From contig OX940956.1 in the NCBI GenBank assembly GCA_954870475.1, positions 16,188,844 through 16,252,843 of the forward strand: DNA of 64,000 bases, read 5' to 3'. The notes under the pieces were generated by a model that was not told where the DNA came from, ran no database searches, and was given only the letters and a program-made list of their open reading frames with translations. Shown piece by piece: positions 1-12,739 of this stretch. The stretch is from Euphrasia confusa. Lineage: Eukaryota; Streptophyta; Magnoliopsida; Lamiales; Orobanchaceae. The first letter of the stretch is position 1. Each line of letters begins with the position of its first letter. The position numbers were made by a program, and so were the translations under genes.

Positions 1-2106
1 TTGTCCCCAGACGAAACCCTGATATCAACATCAACCAACTCTTCAGGCTCCGAGTCCTGATAGCGAGGAGGCGCGCTGATAGAATGCCGAGCAGCCGGAA
101 AACCGCCCTGAGATGCATCAAAAGGACAAGGGCGACTCCGAGAGTATCGCCTGCGACCGAAAACCCCCCGAAACTGCTCCATCAGACTGTCGTTGCTCTC
201 CTTCTGTATCCTCCTCATCCGGGCAGTCAATCGGCCCATAAATCCAGTCTCAGACTCATCGTTGAGGATCTTGTGGAGCCGTCGATCAATGCGTCGATCG
301 GTACTGTCATCTGAAGCCTCAGGTGCCTCAGGTGCCTCATGTGCCTCAGCTGCAGGAGAGGGCTCTCGTCGGGCTCGATGAGATGCACGCTGAGATGCAT
401 GCCGCTCGGCAGATGAATCGGGTGTCCTGTCGTCACGCGTGCGTCGACTAGTCTGAGGGACATCGCCCGTAATCTTGTCCATTGTCTTGGACACGCGCTC
501 TATCAAGCTCTTCTTCTTCTTCGTCACCGGTTCTGCAGCCTGTGCTACTCTCGGAGCATGTCCAATCCTAGCAGGAGCAACGTACCTCACTTCGTCTGCT
601 CCTCTGTTAAGGAACGAAGTGTAGTACTCACTCCTCGCCTCCCTGCGTGTCGGCTCTAGAGTCGAGAGGACCACAAGCTGAAAACAAATGAAAATTAATT
701 TATTAAGCATTAATTAAAGGAAATAAATAATTTAAAACATTAATTTCACAAAATTTACCTCATCGTCCTCGAAGAAATGAGTGAAATCGAGGGTGCATCC
801 AACCGATCTCTAGTTCAAAAACCGAGGCCTCCTTGTTTTCTCGTCTCGCACTCCGCAGACACTGCCCAGGCTCGGTATAGCCTCGTACGACCATAGCTGA
901 AAGGCCCAAATTGGGCCGTAAACATGATATCCCCTCGAGTTAACCTGACCGGGCATCGTCGCAGCTATGGAGATGTAGTGCGACATGATCTGCCAGGAGT
1001 AGGATCCCCAAGGAAACGAATCCCATCCGGCAACGTCCTCCACAAAAGCCCAAGCCCAAGTGTCGATCTTGGCATCGTCTCGGCCCAGCAAGAAAACATA
1101 GTACATCAACAAGTTGGCCACCTTCAAGTAGTCGGCCGGGTCCTGACCCATACTCAGAGAGGTGAATTTCGTACGAAGATCTTTAAGGATCGTCGTCTGT
1201 CTGAAGTGTCTGTAGTAAACAGAGTCCTCAGAAATCGTGTGCGTGGTGGCCGAAGGATCAAATGCGTGACCACCAAATCGAAGTCCGGTAATCAGGGCAT
1301 ACTCCTGTGCTCGAAAGCGAATAGTCTGGCCCCCGACGAAAAACCAATGCTCGAATGGAGGTATCGTCGGACTCACGATCTCCCGAGCTAGAAGGTGCTG
1401 CATCGCCATATTGGACCTTCCGTCCCTCTTAATATAGAGCAAATAACCGAAACAACTTTTCTTAAATGTCTGTAAAGTTGCTTCGGTAGGGTCGACGAAC
1501 GCCAGCGTGTCTTTAATTTCCTTTAGCAATTCGTACCGATCGTACAAATTGAGGGTCTTCGACTTGTGTATGAACTCTGGCCTCTTCCAATGGAAGCCCT
1601 CCTGCAAAAATGAAGTTAAAATAAGTAAATATGACATTCAATTAAATAAGAAAACTCAAAATTTAAAAAAAAAAAAAAAATTAAAAAATTCATTCTGTCC
1701 GGTAACACGGTCACCGTGTTACCGGATAACCGGGACCGTGTTACCGGATAAAAGACCACCGTGTTACCTGGATTTTCTGGGTCACTGACCGGTAACACGG
1801 TAGGCAAGCAACACGGTGACCGGGAAAATCACCACCGTGTAGCGCCACCGTGTTGCCAGGAACAGCGACCCAAATCCAAAAATTTCAGATTTTTTACGAG
1901 CAATTTAACACTGAATTTCGATTCTAAATCAACTAAAACGCAATAAGGAACTCAAATACACTCAAATCCTAGCAATTAACACATCCAATTGAACACATTA
2001 TCGAAAAAAAATCAAATTTTCGAAATTAAAAAAGCTAGGGTTTCGGCCAACTTACCGGGGCTTGAATTGACCATTGATGCTCCTCCTGCTGTTCGTTGTC
2101 TGCCAT
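1..2106 (-). pseudogene. DUF1985-domain protein gene, three exons, internal stop; runs off the left edge
   Basis: The model on the minus strand is exon 1 at 2056-2106 (ATG at 2106, 17 codons, donor GTAAGT), exon 2 at 759-1601 (acceptor TTTTTGCAG, donor GTAAAT) and exon 3 at 677 down to the window edge (acceptor TTTTCAG). All joins keep phase 0. Exon 2 has a DUF1985-like pattern: a fungus-free plant block with FGYLLYIKRDG, then FFVGGQTIRF and EYALITGLRFGG, then a tryptophan-rich stretch ending in WSYEAIPSLG. Exon 3 is open for over 220 codons and is basic, then rich in Glu-Ala-Pro repeats. One in-frame TAG lies at 810-812; the reading continues in frame after it (RSVGC, then THFFEDDE) to the splice donor, so a Trp TGG to TAG change is the likely lesion. 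DUF1985 proteins are commonly carried by plant transposons with Ulp1-like proteases; no protease part is visible here, as it would lie beyond the edge. Function unknown. Confidence 0.65.
1699..1860. repeat. Array of palindromic GTAACACGGT / ACCGTGTTAC units
   Basis: Inside the first intron of the DUF1985 gene. Positions 1699-1725 are a perfect palindrome around one central base with arms CCGGTAACACGGT. Further half-sites follow at about 1730-1745, 1757-1768, 1789-1802, 1808-1820, 1831-1840 and 1845-1855, some written AACACGGT or CACCGTGT. The GC-rich block is bounded by AT-rich intron. It could be a foldback relic or a simple palindromic repeat. Confidence 0.7.
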
Positions 2107-2375
2107 TGAGTTGCCGGAAATGAGGTGGCCGGAATTTTAGCCTTCGATTCTCAGAAAAAATGCGGCGGTTTTGAGGTTTGGGGGGGGACCGTTCGGGAGA
2201 GAGGGAGAAGAATAATGTGGGGACCGATTTTTTTAATTGCTCTTTTTGTCTTTTTTATGTTTTTTAATTGTTTTTGTTTGTTTTTTGAAAAGTTGAGGGC
2301 AAAGTGGGGTTTTCCTATACATTTTGTATACAATTCTCACAATTTTTTGAGGTGTGTCAAAATACTCACACTTCT

Positions 2376-2383
2376 TATAAAAG
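2376..2383 (+). promoter_or_regulatory. Possible TATA box for the calcineurin-B-like gene
   Basis: TATAAAAG lies 219 bases before the predicted start codon at 2602, in the only non-coding interval between the divergent DUF1985 gene and this gene (2107-2601). The distance leaves room for a 5' untranslated leader of about 190 bases. Positional inference only. Confidence 0.35.
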
Positions 2384-2601
2384 TGTTTGAAAATCCACAG
2401 CTCTCTAAAAAAATTAACCTAGTTCGAATTTTAGACATGAGAGAAGTGTAATTCTTCAAGACATACCATTCGTTGGGTGATGCAAACAAGCGCAAGCGAC
2501 GTGCTTCGAATTCAATTCAACCTCACTCTTCCATTCCATTTATTTCTTCCTCGTTTTTCACACCCTCGATCTCCACATTTCAGAAAGGGGGAGAAAAAGC
2601 T

Positions 2602-5529
2602 ATGGGAAACAGCTCCTCCATGCTCACTCAGTACGACATAGAAGAGGTCCAAGAACACTGTAGCAACACATGTACCCTAATCCTTTCATCCTCCGCACTT
2701 TCGTTTTTTTCAATTTCTTCAATCAATTCTGAGATTCTGTACAAATGTTTTGATTGTAGTTTCGCAGCAAGAGATTGTGTCATTGTATCAGAGATTCTGT
2801 CAGTTGGATCGGAATGGCTGCGGTTTCATTTCGGCTGAAGAGTTCATGAATGTACCTGAATTTGCCGTCAATCCCCTTTCTCAGGTTCTTACATAACACC
2901 TCTCTGGTTTGTACATGGGAGTATTGAATCGATATATACTGTCTTGGTTAGAAAAATTGAAGTTTTAAGGGTATTTGCTATCACTTCAGTGCTTAAAAGG
3001 GCGTTAAATTTAGTTATGTGTGGCTTCTGATCGAGTAATCCAGTCGATGAATCATTTTCTGTTTTTACTAATTAATGGGTATATGGGAGTTTGTGTGGCA
3101 CTGATATTGTTTGTTAGTTGTTACCAATTCTGTTATCGTGATGTTTGTACTGGGACTCAAAAAACCATTTTGGAGTTGTTGGATTTTAAATTATATGCTC
3201 CGTGTCCTACTTTTTTCATTGCAAATTTTGTTTTGTTTTGTTTTGATTAGTACATTCACATCTCTTAAATATTTATGAAAGCATAAGCACGGACTCTTGA
3301 TGTGCTTCCGTATATGTTAGCACAAAAACGGAGATAGAATATTATATAGGGGCAATATACATGTCTTGGGTGTGTTCATGGGTTTGTATCCATGGTTTCA
3401 TGGATTTCCATAGGAGGTGTGAACATGAATGTTTTCTATGATGGTTATAGAATTTATGCTAAAAATTATTTGTGATAAATGAAATGATATAAATTTAAAA
3501 AATCATACGTACATTGTACCCATTATTTTGTTAAGGTTTCTGTGCTTTCTATATAACATGCATTTTATCGATTATTCTCTTTTCCAATGTTTTTGAGTTT
3601 GCTAGAGAATATTTAGAATGCTGGACGGATTAAATTTCAAGGAGTTTGTAGCATTTCTATCTGCTTTCAGCTCTCGAGCTAGCTTGCACCAGAAAGTTGA
3701 ATGTAAGAAATTACAAAAGATGAAGTCTCCTGTTTCTTATTTTTTGCTGTCATCATTTATAGTTTCCCTCTTTGTGTAATTTCTTTTTACCTAGTTATTT
3801 TTAAGGTTTATGACTCTGATGGTAATGGGAAGATCACTTTCAATGAAATGCTGGACATATTGCGAGACTTGACCGGTCAATTTATATCTGAACAGCAGAG
3901 AGAGGTTTGCTTTTTTTGGTCCTTGTCATCCTCTAGCTTGAACCTGTTATTCAATATTTTCACTTTCAACTTTAATAATTTCTTAGTCCTTAAATCTTGA
4001 AAACCTGCAAAGCCTTTTAAATAATCAGTATATATATTACATAGAATATACAAGTATTTTATGCCTGCTGAGGATTATTAGATTATTGACGATGAGAGTG
4101 GTAATGATGTGGGTTGCTCTTGTGTATGAGCACGTCACATGCCTTCTAGTAAGTTTAACTTAAGAGGGGATTTTTGATTAGATAATTTAGCTATGGTTGT
4201 TACTTAAGCAAACAAGGGGAAAATATATGAATCGACAAACTTGAAGATCAAGCAGGATTTTTTTATTGAGAATCCCTCTAACTCCCAAAAGCTTTATTTC
4301 TTGCTTCAAACTTGTCTGCCTTTTCAATCAGCCATTAAATAGGCTTTACAAGAAAGCAACAGTTAAGAAAGATAATAAATTTAAAAAAGAAAAGATGCAA
4401 TATTCTGAAAGTAATCTAATCTTCATGATTATCAATGAATCACAGCAATATTCTTTTGCTGTGATATTGATTTCCTATGAAAGCATCATGTAGACCATCA
4501 TGTCATTTTGTTGTAGACTTCTTTCATCAGTTTCATGTATATTTTTTTCACGTTTTTGGTTTATTAGTTTAGTGGAAGGTTGAATGATTCTAATTCACGT
4601 TTTCCGTTGTCTTTTTCCAAGTAGAAAGTTCTTACTCAAGTTCTAGAGGAAGCAGGCTATGCGAAAGATTCTCTGTTAGTTCAAGCTGACTTCATGAAGG
4701 TAATTGCAATCTATCAGCGTTGTGACTTAATTTGAAGCATCATTTGTTTCATCTTATTCCTTTTGTTTTTGTTTATCAACTGCATTACTCTTATAAGTAG
4801 CATTTGATCTCTGTACCCCTAGGCCCTAGATTCTGGAAACTGTTAATCAAATATCCTATCTTCTTGAACTATCCCGATTTATATAGATTTCTGCTTCCAA
4901 CAATCCAGTTATGATTGCATGGGAATAGACTGTAAAACAACTTATAAATACAATTTACTAAGTAATAACGAGATAAATTCAATGTAAATTAATCTTGATT
5001 GGTATTTGTTTCTGATTCTACTTGGAGTGTGTTAATTATTAAAGTGATTTTGTTGCAAACCCAAGTTCTTTTATCAGATGCTATTAAGTGAATGAGTCAC
5101 ATCAAGATGAAGTCCATGAGAATAAATTGAGTCAACTTGGGACTATACGTGGAAAACCACTAGGTTCATGTTGCAATGAATATGAGTGTGATGCGCTACA
5201 ACCTATATAGAATAGGAAGGTAAACCTAAATTTGTTTTGAATGTACCATTTAAAACAACCAGCCTTAACACTATGGTAAATCGTACCATGGTATAGGGTC
5301 CACCTTGCTATGTAGATAGCCTGTTGTATTTTTTGCTCTTTGAATAAACCAAAAATATTTTTGGTTTATCAACATTTTTGTAATATGTAATAGTATATCT
5401 AAATATTGATGTACATTTAGGTTGTCTAATCTTTTTCATCTTGCAAGTATAACAAGCTTTCTCTGGTCTTACTTGCAGATTCTTGGCAGTTCTGGTTTAA
5501 AGATGGAAGTTGAAGTTCCTGTAGATTAG
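2602..5529 (+). CDS. Calcineurin B-like EF-hand protein, six exons, 175 residues
   Basis: Exons: 2602-2671, 2760-2884, 3606-3702, 3795-3904, 4625-4699 and 5479-5529 (TAG at 5527-5529). All introns are GT-AG and the exons total 528 bases, giving 175 residues, the usual length of plant calcineurin-B-like EF-hand proteins of this type (distinct from the CBL calcium sensors). The protein starts MGNSSSMLTQYDIEEVQ, an N-myristoylation signal (Gly2, Ser6) suggesting membrane association. EF-hand loops visible are DRNGCGFISAEE (about residues 39-50) and the canonical DSDGNGKITFNE (about 106-117), followed by GQFISEQQRE and GLKMEVEVPVD at the C-terminus. Loop 1 has Cys at coordinating position 5, where Asp, Asn or Ser is usual. 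Expected role: Ca2+-binding regulatory subunit or adaptor; the plant partner is not clear, since plants lack a canonical calcineurin A. The gene looks intact and is the best supported host gene in the window. The start was chosen because it begins the conserved N-terminus. Confidence 0.9.
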
Positions 5530-6971
5530 AGAAAAAGCAAGAAAATTACTCGGTATGATTTTATAGATGGTTTATTCCTTGAATTCAGTTCTTGGCAGCC
5601 TAAAATTGCTTTGTAATAATAGAGCTTAGGATGATTTTTTCTTCTTTTCCTTGATCACAGATAGACTTATTGCTTATTTAAAAATCATGGAACTTGAAAT
5701 TTGAAAGTACTGTACTGTAGTTCCTAAAATTTCAAAATGAAGACTTAATCTTGAGGCCCCAGGAACGCATGAAGGCTTCTTCAGCCAGACATACGTGGAA
5801 ATCCGTCATCTCTTTGCCATCAGCCTTGATAATTCACACCAGGAACTCGTATGGAACTTGGAAGCAAGACTTGTTCGAAAATCAGGACCATGCTCTTTTA
5901 TAGACTATGATCACGGCTGAATGTCGTCCATCGAAAAGAGAAGACAACCTCTTTTCCGTCATGAGGGCTAACTATCTATCGTCTGGAATATCACAAAGAT
6001 AAAAGAGAGTCATTTATCCGAGGAGAATCGGCTGTGTCATTTGGACATTGTCTTTGCATTTTACAAAAGAAGTGTCCATGTTCTTGTAAGAAAAGGGAAT
6101 ACTAAAAATGATAATCATCCAATGTGTGCACCAAGTACTGAACCAAACTAACAAAGTGGAAGGAAGAATTATATTTATGTTAATAAAATAAGTTTTTTTA
6201 TAAGAGTTCAATAAAGAATACTACTTAATATTTATTAAAATAAATTATTTTATAATTCAATATATAATTTATAAAAATACTTTTAATTACCATTTTTATT
6301 AAATAAAACATTAATAAAAAAATCTAAAGTAATTAATTTCTAAATTTGATTGATTAAATAAATAATTTAAATTATTACTTAAGTTAATTAATTATTATTA
6401 AAGTATTACATAAATTAATTAATAATTAATTTACTAAGTAATATTTCACTTAAATTACATTTCTAAATGTAATTACTTTACTATTAAATAATTAATTATT
6501 ACTTAAATAACATTTCTAAATCAAATTAATTACATTTCTAAATAAATTAAATATTTCCTTTATTTAGAAATGTAATTAATTATTTCTAAATGAAATTGAT
6601 TTGATATTAATTAATTATTTAATACATAAATTAAATTTCTATTTTTTTTAAATCAACTAAAACACAGTAAAAAGTTCAATTTTAATAAATTATTTTTAAT
6701 TTTTTTAATTCAATTTTAAAATAGAAACACAATTAAATATCAACCATCTCACATGGCGACAAGATCTAGAACAAGTCCTCTAAGCCTAAAATATTTATCA
6801 CCGGCCAATTCTTAATGCTGAGTTCTGTTAACGAGACTCTCGTTGTCCTTGGCCGATATTTAGAAGTAGACTATTCAAGATTAATTTATTTTTTGTCCCA
6901 AATGGTCTTATTCAGAAACGGAGGAAGTATTAGATTTCCCAATCAATTATCACACTTAAAAATATAATAAC
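5530..6971. other. 3' untranslated region and AT-rich spacer
   Basis: About 5530-5900 is probably 3' untranslated sequence of the EF-hand gene. From 6180 to 6740 the sequence is extremely AT-rich with many short TTAATTAA-type direct and inverted repeats and no coding frame. No gene was seen. Confidence 0.6.
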
Positions 6972-7158
6972 GGTTATGAATATTATTAATTAGTGAATGA
7001 CTACTTTACCCTTTCTTGGTGAACAAGACAGAAACCCTACTTTGTATCCTATATAAAAGGGTCTTCCTATATGAATGAAACAACCATTCTATTCTCCTAT
7101 CATATTGTCTCTCTTTCTACTCTATTATTCTCTCTCAAATTCTATTGAGTTTATAACA
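6972..7158 (+). repeat. 5' LTR of the 3.8-kb copia-type element
   Basis: 187 bases, nearly identical to 10555-10741. It contains TATATAAAAGGG (about 7050-7061), the probable promoter TATA box. The following bases, CGTTATCAGCACGAG, occupy the primer-binding-site position. Confidence 0.88.
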
Positions 7159-7308
7159 CGTTATCAGCACGAGAAGCTCAACCGCGTTCTTCATCCAAGT
7201 TCTACCCATCCAAGATCCGAAGTACAAGGCAAGAATTTATATTTTGTTTATATTTATTAAATAATTATAAATATATCTACTTTTTCTCCCTTCTTCACGA
7301 AAGTAATA

Positions 7309-8560
7309 TGTTTCCGAAGAACATTATAATCTGATATTCCTGAAGTAACATCATATGTTTCTTAAGAACATTATAATCTGATATTCCTGAAGTAATATCA
7401 TGTTCCCGAAGAACATTATAATCTGATATTCCTGAAGTAATATCATGTTCCCGAAGAACATTATACTGATATTCCTGAAGTAATATCATGTTCCCGAAGA
7501 ACATTATAATTTGATATTCCTGAAATAATATCAAATTAATTATACTAGTAAATCGATTAAAATTTTAATGTTCCTGAAGAAAATTGTGGTATGATGTTCC
7601 CGAAAAATATCAAAATTAAAGGTTCCTGAAAAACATGATATGATATTCCTGACGAAATATCAAAATTAAATGTTCCTGAAGAACATCGTGATATGATATT
7701 CCTGTAGAAATATCGATATAAAATTGATTATGATTATATACTAATAATCTCGAATATTGGTCGTACTACTAAAAACCCGCACTCACAAGTTTGAGTCGAC
7801 ATTATAATTTGATTTATTAAAGTAATATCAAATCAATTATCATTAATATATCAATTAAATTGAATGTTCCTGAAGAACAAGTACTATTTGGTTTAAATAT
7901 TATATTGATAAATTGCTCCTGAAGTAGCAATAAGTTCGATAAATATCAAATTAAATTGCTCCCGTAGTAGCAATAAGTTTGAAAATATCAAATTAAATTG
8001 CTCTCGTAATAGCAATAAGTTTTAAATGTTACAGAAGAAAATTATGATATGATATTTATGAATAAATATAAAAATTAAATTCTAAATGTTCTTGAAGAAC
8101 ATTATGATATGATATAATCTCGCAGAAATATCAAATCTAATTGCTTATGTTGTAGCAATTAAACTTTAAATATTTTAAATGATATTGATATTATACAAAA
8201 TATTTTTGAAAAAATATTTTTATTGATTGCTCCCGAAGAAGCAAAGATTTTGTAATAAAGTTACATCATTATACTTATAGTGCAACGTCAAATCGATTGT
8301 TCTCTTGAAAAAATGAATATATGAATTATCCCTGAAGGATATATTTTGAAAATCGAGAATAAATGTATTGTGTGACGTGCTATTCCTGAAGAATACACAA
8401 TTGATTTATTAAATTTGATAAATATTCCTGAAAATATTTTATTCGTCAATAAAGTTTGAATGACACAAATATTTTGATCCCCGAAGGATCATTAATAATG
8501 ATAATGTATCCCCGAAGGATTATTGGTAAAAATATTGTTATGCAAATGATGACATATTAA
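7309..8560 (+). repeat. Internal tandem array with TTCCTGAAGAACAT units
   Basis: Five well-preserved copies of a 45-60-base unit, alternating GTTCCCGAAGAACAT and GATATTCCTGAAGTAATATC, span 7309-7531. Increasingly degenerate copies continue with GAAGAACAT, GTAGCAATAAG and CCCGAAGGAT cores to about 8560. The repeats produce reading-frame shadows on the minus strand. They lie where gag would be in an autonomous copia element. Confidence 0.75.
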
Positions 8561-10554
8561 GAGAAGGCTCCGGAAGAGGTTTACTAATTATCCCCACGAG
8601 TACTACAAATGTACTTAAAATGAAGATGACGCATATCATGATGCGTGGAAATGAATCAAACATTTCCCATCTGCGAATTATTTTTATATATGCAAGTTAT
8701 ATTCACCATTAAAGTGTATTTTTATGAACGGGCATAATATTTTGAGCCCACGATCCAGAAGATCGGTTTAAAGCAATTACACTGATTTGCATATTTAAGA
8801 AAGATCATTTCCCGGCATTAGGGGGAGATAAGAATATAATATATATAAATGCCGAGAAATTTTATGGAATGAAAACGATCTTTAATTCTAGATTCACGCA
8901 TCAATTAATTGAACTCGAGGTTCATTAAAATAGGTGATTTGCAATATTCAGCAAGTAATCTGCCAAATTAATGAAGGTGTGACAAAATTACATATGTTTG
9001 TGATAAAATGAACTATAAGAGTTCAAATACCAAATAGATCAACTCAAATATTGATTCTAATATACGCCTGAAGCGTAGTAGATCGATCTGAAAATATAAA
9101 ATAAATCCGCGGAGAAACAAATAAAATAGTCACCTTCAAAATCTCCTGAAGAAAGTTAGATGGAAATCCCATTGAAAAAACATGTGCACATGATAATAGA
9201 AAATCATGGGATTGCGGAACAACCAAATTAAATATTTTGGGAAATGATGAAAGATTTGGTTGATAGAATGAATTGTCATCAACATGGAAAAAGTCGTCAA
9301 CGACATATTTGTCTCAAGAAGTTGCTCTAGAAAATTTGGATCCAAAACTTAAATCAATGATAGTGTGCCAACAGCACTCGAAAAATAAGAAACGAGCAAT
9401 TGAGGCTGAGCATAACTCGCTGAATAAACATATATTTTGACTCTATAATACACACCTCAAAATATTATCCCAGAAGGATATACGTGGGTGTTCGTAAGAA
9501 AAACGAGTAATAATGTGGTGAGATATAAAAGCGAGATTAGTTGCTCAAAGAGTTTTTCGCATAAACTCGATATTTTTAAGGATGATGACATTAAGTTCCG
9601 CTACTTAATATTTCTGGCAGCAACAATGATAAATATATGCATCGAATGTATAGTTTGACAATGTAGAAGTCATTAGAAAGGTACATACATAAAAATCCTG
9701 GATGGATTTTAAAATTCTTGATATGAAAGGAAATGAAAATCAGAATATGTACAATATCATATTACTATGTCATTATGGACACAAATGATATTGAAGACAA
9801 GGTCCCGAAGACCAGTGATTTTGGTCCCGAAGACCAGTTAATCAGTGATTGCACTCTTTTTCCCTCTACTAAGTTTTTCCCACAGGGTTTTTTTAGTTAA
9901 AGGTTTTTAACGAGACAATCACCACAATATAAATGTGAATGTCATGTACTCTTTTCCTCGAGTAGTTTTTCCTACAGGGTTTTATAACGAGGTTTTTAAC
10001 GAGGCATGTACATCACTCGATAATAATTAATGGGGACATCAGAATGTTCCATATGAGTTTGTTTTCGAGATAAAATGAGGTATTGAACCTGAAGTTCAAA
10101 TGATTGTGAATTGAAGTTCACATTATTGTTCATTTGTCAAAAATGTATATTGAACACTAGATGCATTTAATATACTCCAGAAGAGTTACCGGCCGGTTAT
10201 AGCAATTGCGAATGCTCTAGTCAATATAAATGTCTGGTAAAGGCATGTCCCAGAAGGACGAAAAATATACAATAATACAAATGAATGTGAAACTCAACAA
10301 TTCGAAGGTTGTCCTAAAGACCAAAATGTATGTTTGAATAACTAAGTTTTTTCCTATATGGTTTTATAAGTTACAGGTTTTAATGAGAAAGATTGATCAC
10401 CAATAATTATTTTCAAGAAGTCAAAGATCTTTGGTGATTACAATCAGGGGGAGCAGACTGTACTCTTTTTCCTTCGTCGAGGTTTTATCCTACTGGATTT
10501 TCCTGGCAAGGTTTTAACGAGGCAACAATCTTGAAATAGTCATTCAAGGGGGAG

Positions 10555-10741
10555 TGTTATGAATATTATTAATTAGTGAATGACTAGTTTACTCTTTTTT
10601 GGTGAACAAGACAGAAACCCTACTTTGTATCCTATATAAAAGGGTCTTCCCATATGAATGAAACAACCATTCTATTCTCCTATCATATTGTCTCTCTTCC
10701 TACTCTATTATTCTCTCTCAAATTCTATTGAGTTTATAACA
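10555..10741 (+). repeat. 3' LTR of the 3.8-kb copia-type element
   Basis: 187 bases starting TGTTATGAAT and ending TTTATAACA, preceded by the polypurine tract. It is a near-identical match of the 5' copy with only a few substitutions by eye, for example in GACTACTTTACC versus GACTAGTTTACT. Confidence 0.88.
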
Positions 10742-10856
10742 ATTACTTTTTTATTTTAAAATATAATTTCATTCCTAATTTTTTCACTTATTTTTTAAAC
10801 TTTATTCACAATTATTTTTTATTCAATTATATATTGGGTCACCTCTAAGATTGTTA

Positions 10857-10996
10857 TTATAAATTATACATATTGTTAAGGCTAATTATATAATAGGGCC
10901 AATGGCCCATTCTAACCTTCTGTTCATAGTAATTTCAATTAAAATTGTTTTAGTAATAATTTTTGGGCCAATTATATATATTGTGTCACCTCTTAC
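10857..10996 (+). repeat. Target locus repeat, copy 1
   Basis: The sequence around GGCTAATTATATAATA and CCATTCTAACCTTCTGTT is repeated in the same orientation at about 15732-15845, on the other side of the outer MULE. The target appears to have been a tandem duplication, with the MULE inserted at the start of the second copy. Confidence 0.7.
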
Positions 10997-12739
10997 TATA
11001 AATTAGGGATAATTATAATTTAGTGAATGAATTATAAGCACTTTCATACTTTAGTGGCTTATTTTTTTTTTGGTGATTTAGTGGCTGAACTATAGTTTAA
11101 TTAAACTTTAGTGGCTGAAACGGCGAATTCTGGCAACACGTGCAAAACACGTACTTATTTTATTGCCAGCTTCAGATTTTGAAGGATATTATCGACATTT
11201 CCATACATTATTAATATATACCAAATTAATATATATTTTGAAAAATCTCTCCAAAAAAAGAGGAATTTCAAAACCCTAAAGTGGAGAGAGAGAGAGAGGG
11301 ACCCACGTCCCTTTCGTTTCCTCATCTCGATTTTTTCACTTCTTCTCCATCAACCTCATCGATCCTTTTTCTCTCTGTTTTTTTTTTTCAGTTTTCCAAT
11401 TCTAAATAAAGATCCGATTTTTATACATGATTTTCCATTTCCCCAATTTCCGGTGTGCATATTAGGCATTATCCGTATCTGGGCTTCGAAGAAAAATCCC
11501 CAGAAACCATTTTTCACAATTGATTTTTCAGTATTCGTCCTTTGAAAATCGATTGATAAATGCTCTGTTTGTTTTCTTGTTTTTTGGGGGTCATTTTGTA
11601 GTAACCTCTGAGTTTGTAGGCCTGAGTGTAATTTCCTGAAACATGCTCGAGCTTGAATTTCTATAGGGGATGAGGAACTGAGAAACATTAAGAAACGAAC
11701 TTTAATTTGATGGGAAACATGTGTGAATGGGAAAATGGGCCTTCTCCACGCAGTCTCACACTCTCTGTGGTCATAGAGAAAGAAGTCGCCCGATGCGATT
11801 TCGTGCAAGCAGAAAATCTACTCCTACCCGACCAACTTCACCTAAAACTGGGTCGGCGTACAACGGTCTTTTCTGCTCACCGGCCTCGACGACTCTGCCC
11901 TGACCGTTGTCGCCGGAGTCGATCTGAACCCCATCCATTTCCTCTATAAAATTTTGTTTTTTAATTGTTCTCTTTAAAATCAAAATTAGGGTTTAAATTA
12001 TTCTTCAAATTGGAAAAACTCGATGATATAAATATATACGCAGAACTGCTATCCTCCCCGCATCGGGAACTCTTAATGTTCCCCTATTCTTATGTGGATT
12101 ATGTCCATTCATTAATTCTTTTTTTAATATATTAGTTTATTAAATTGTCTCTCCTCTCCACTTTTTTTCCACAAAAGCTATTTGCACATCGACTGCATCT
12201 GTGACAAATAGCATTCCTTAATTTTTTTTTTAATTTTTTATATTTTAATTATTTAATATAAATATATTAATTTTATAATAAAAACACGTTTTTCGAAAAT
12301 ATTAATTAAAATTCATTTTTACCAAAAGTAAATATTTTTACATTTTGGAAATCTACAAAATGTGCAGGTAATATAAACATCAATTTTAAATATTAACTAA
12401 TTCATGCGTTTCTACTTAATCGTACACGCAATTAAATTCGTCTCCATTGTCAAAACATATTAATTTTTTAGTTTCTGAAAATTGCGAGAGTATAAAATTG
12501 TCATAAAAACTTTCAAACACCTTAATATAAATAAATTATACTATAAAATACTTATTATACTTTAAAATATTCAATAAATAATTAAAATACTAAAATAAGT
12601 TTAGCGTCATTACACAATTTGTTTGCCTTAACATTTTCACATGTTAAAAAAATTGATTACATTAGAAAACAAATAGGAAAAAAGTTTGATATACATTTAA
12701 ATTAGAAAACAAACAATAATTATACTAATAACATATTTT

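Larger units (their letters stand above)
6972..10741 (+). mobile_element. Non-autonomous LTR retrotransposon, copia type, 3.8 kb
   Basis: Two 187-base LTRs (6972-7158 and 10555-10741) with TGTTAT...ATAACA ends (the first base of the left copy is mutated to G) bracket an interior with no reading frame longer than about 80 codons. Flanking pentamers ATAAC (6967-6971) and ATTAC (10742-10746) are a one-mismatch target duplication. A polypurine tract, AAGGGGGAG, sits directly before the right LTR. Three blocks rich in CTCTTTTTCC and TTTTAACGAGGCA (about 9848-9925, 9949-10003, 10458-10522) are typical of the 3' end of plant copia elements. Scattered pol-like relics such as the region at 8740-8830 suggest decay from an autonomous parent. 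No gag or pol domain is recognisable, so it would depend on enzymes made elsewhere. Confidence 0.82.

Noticed and set aside
924..1391. 155-residue plus-strand frame
   Set aside because: Antisense of the DUF1985 exon, which has correct splice sites and family motifs.
7295..7534. 79-residue repetitive peptide frame
   Set aside because: Product of the non-coding tandem array in the copia-type element.
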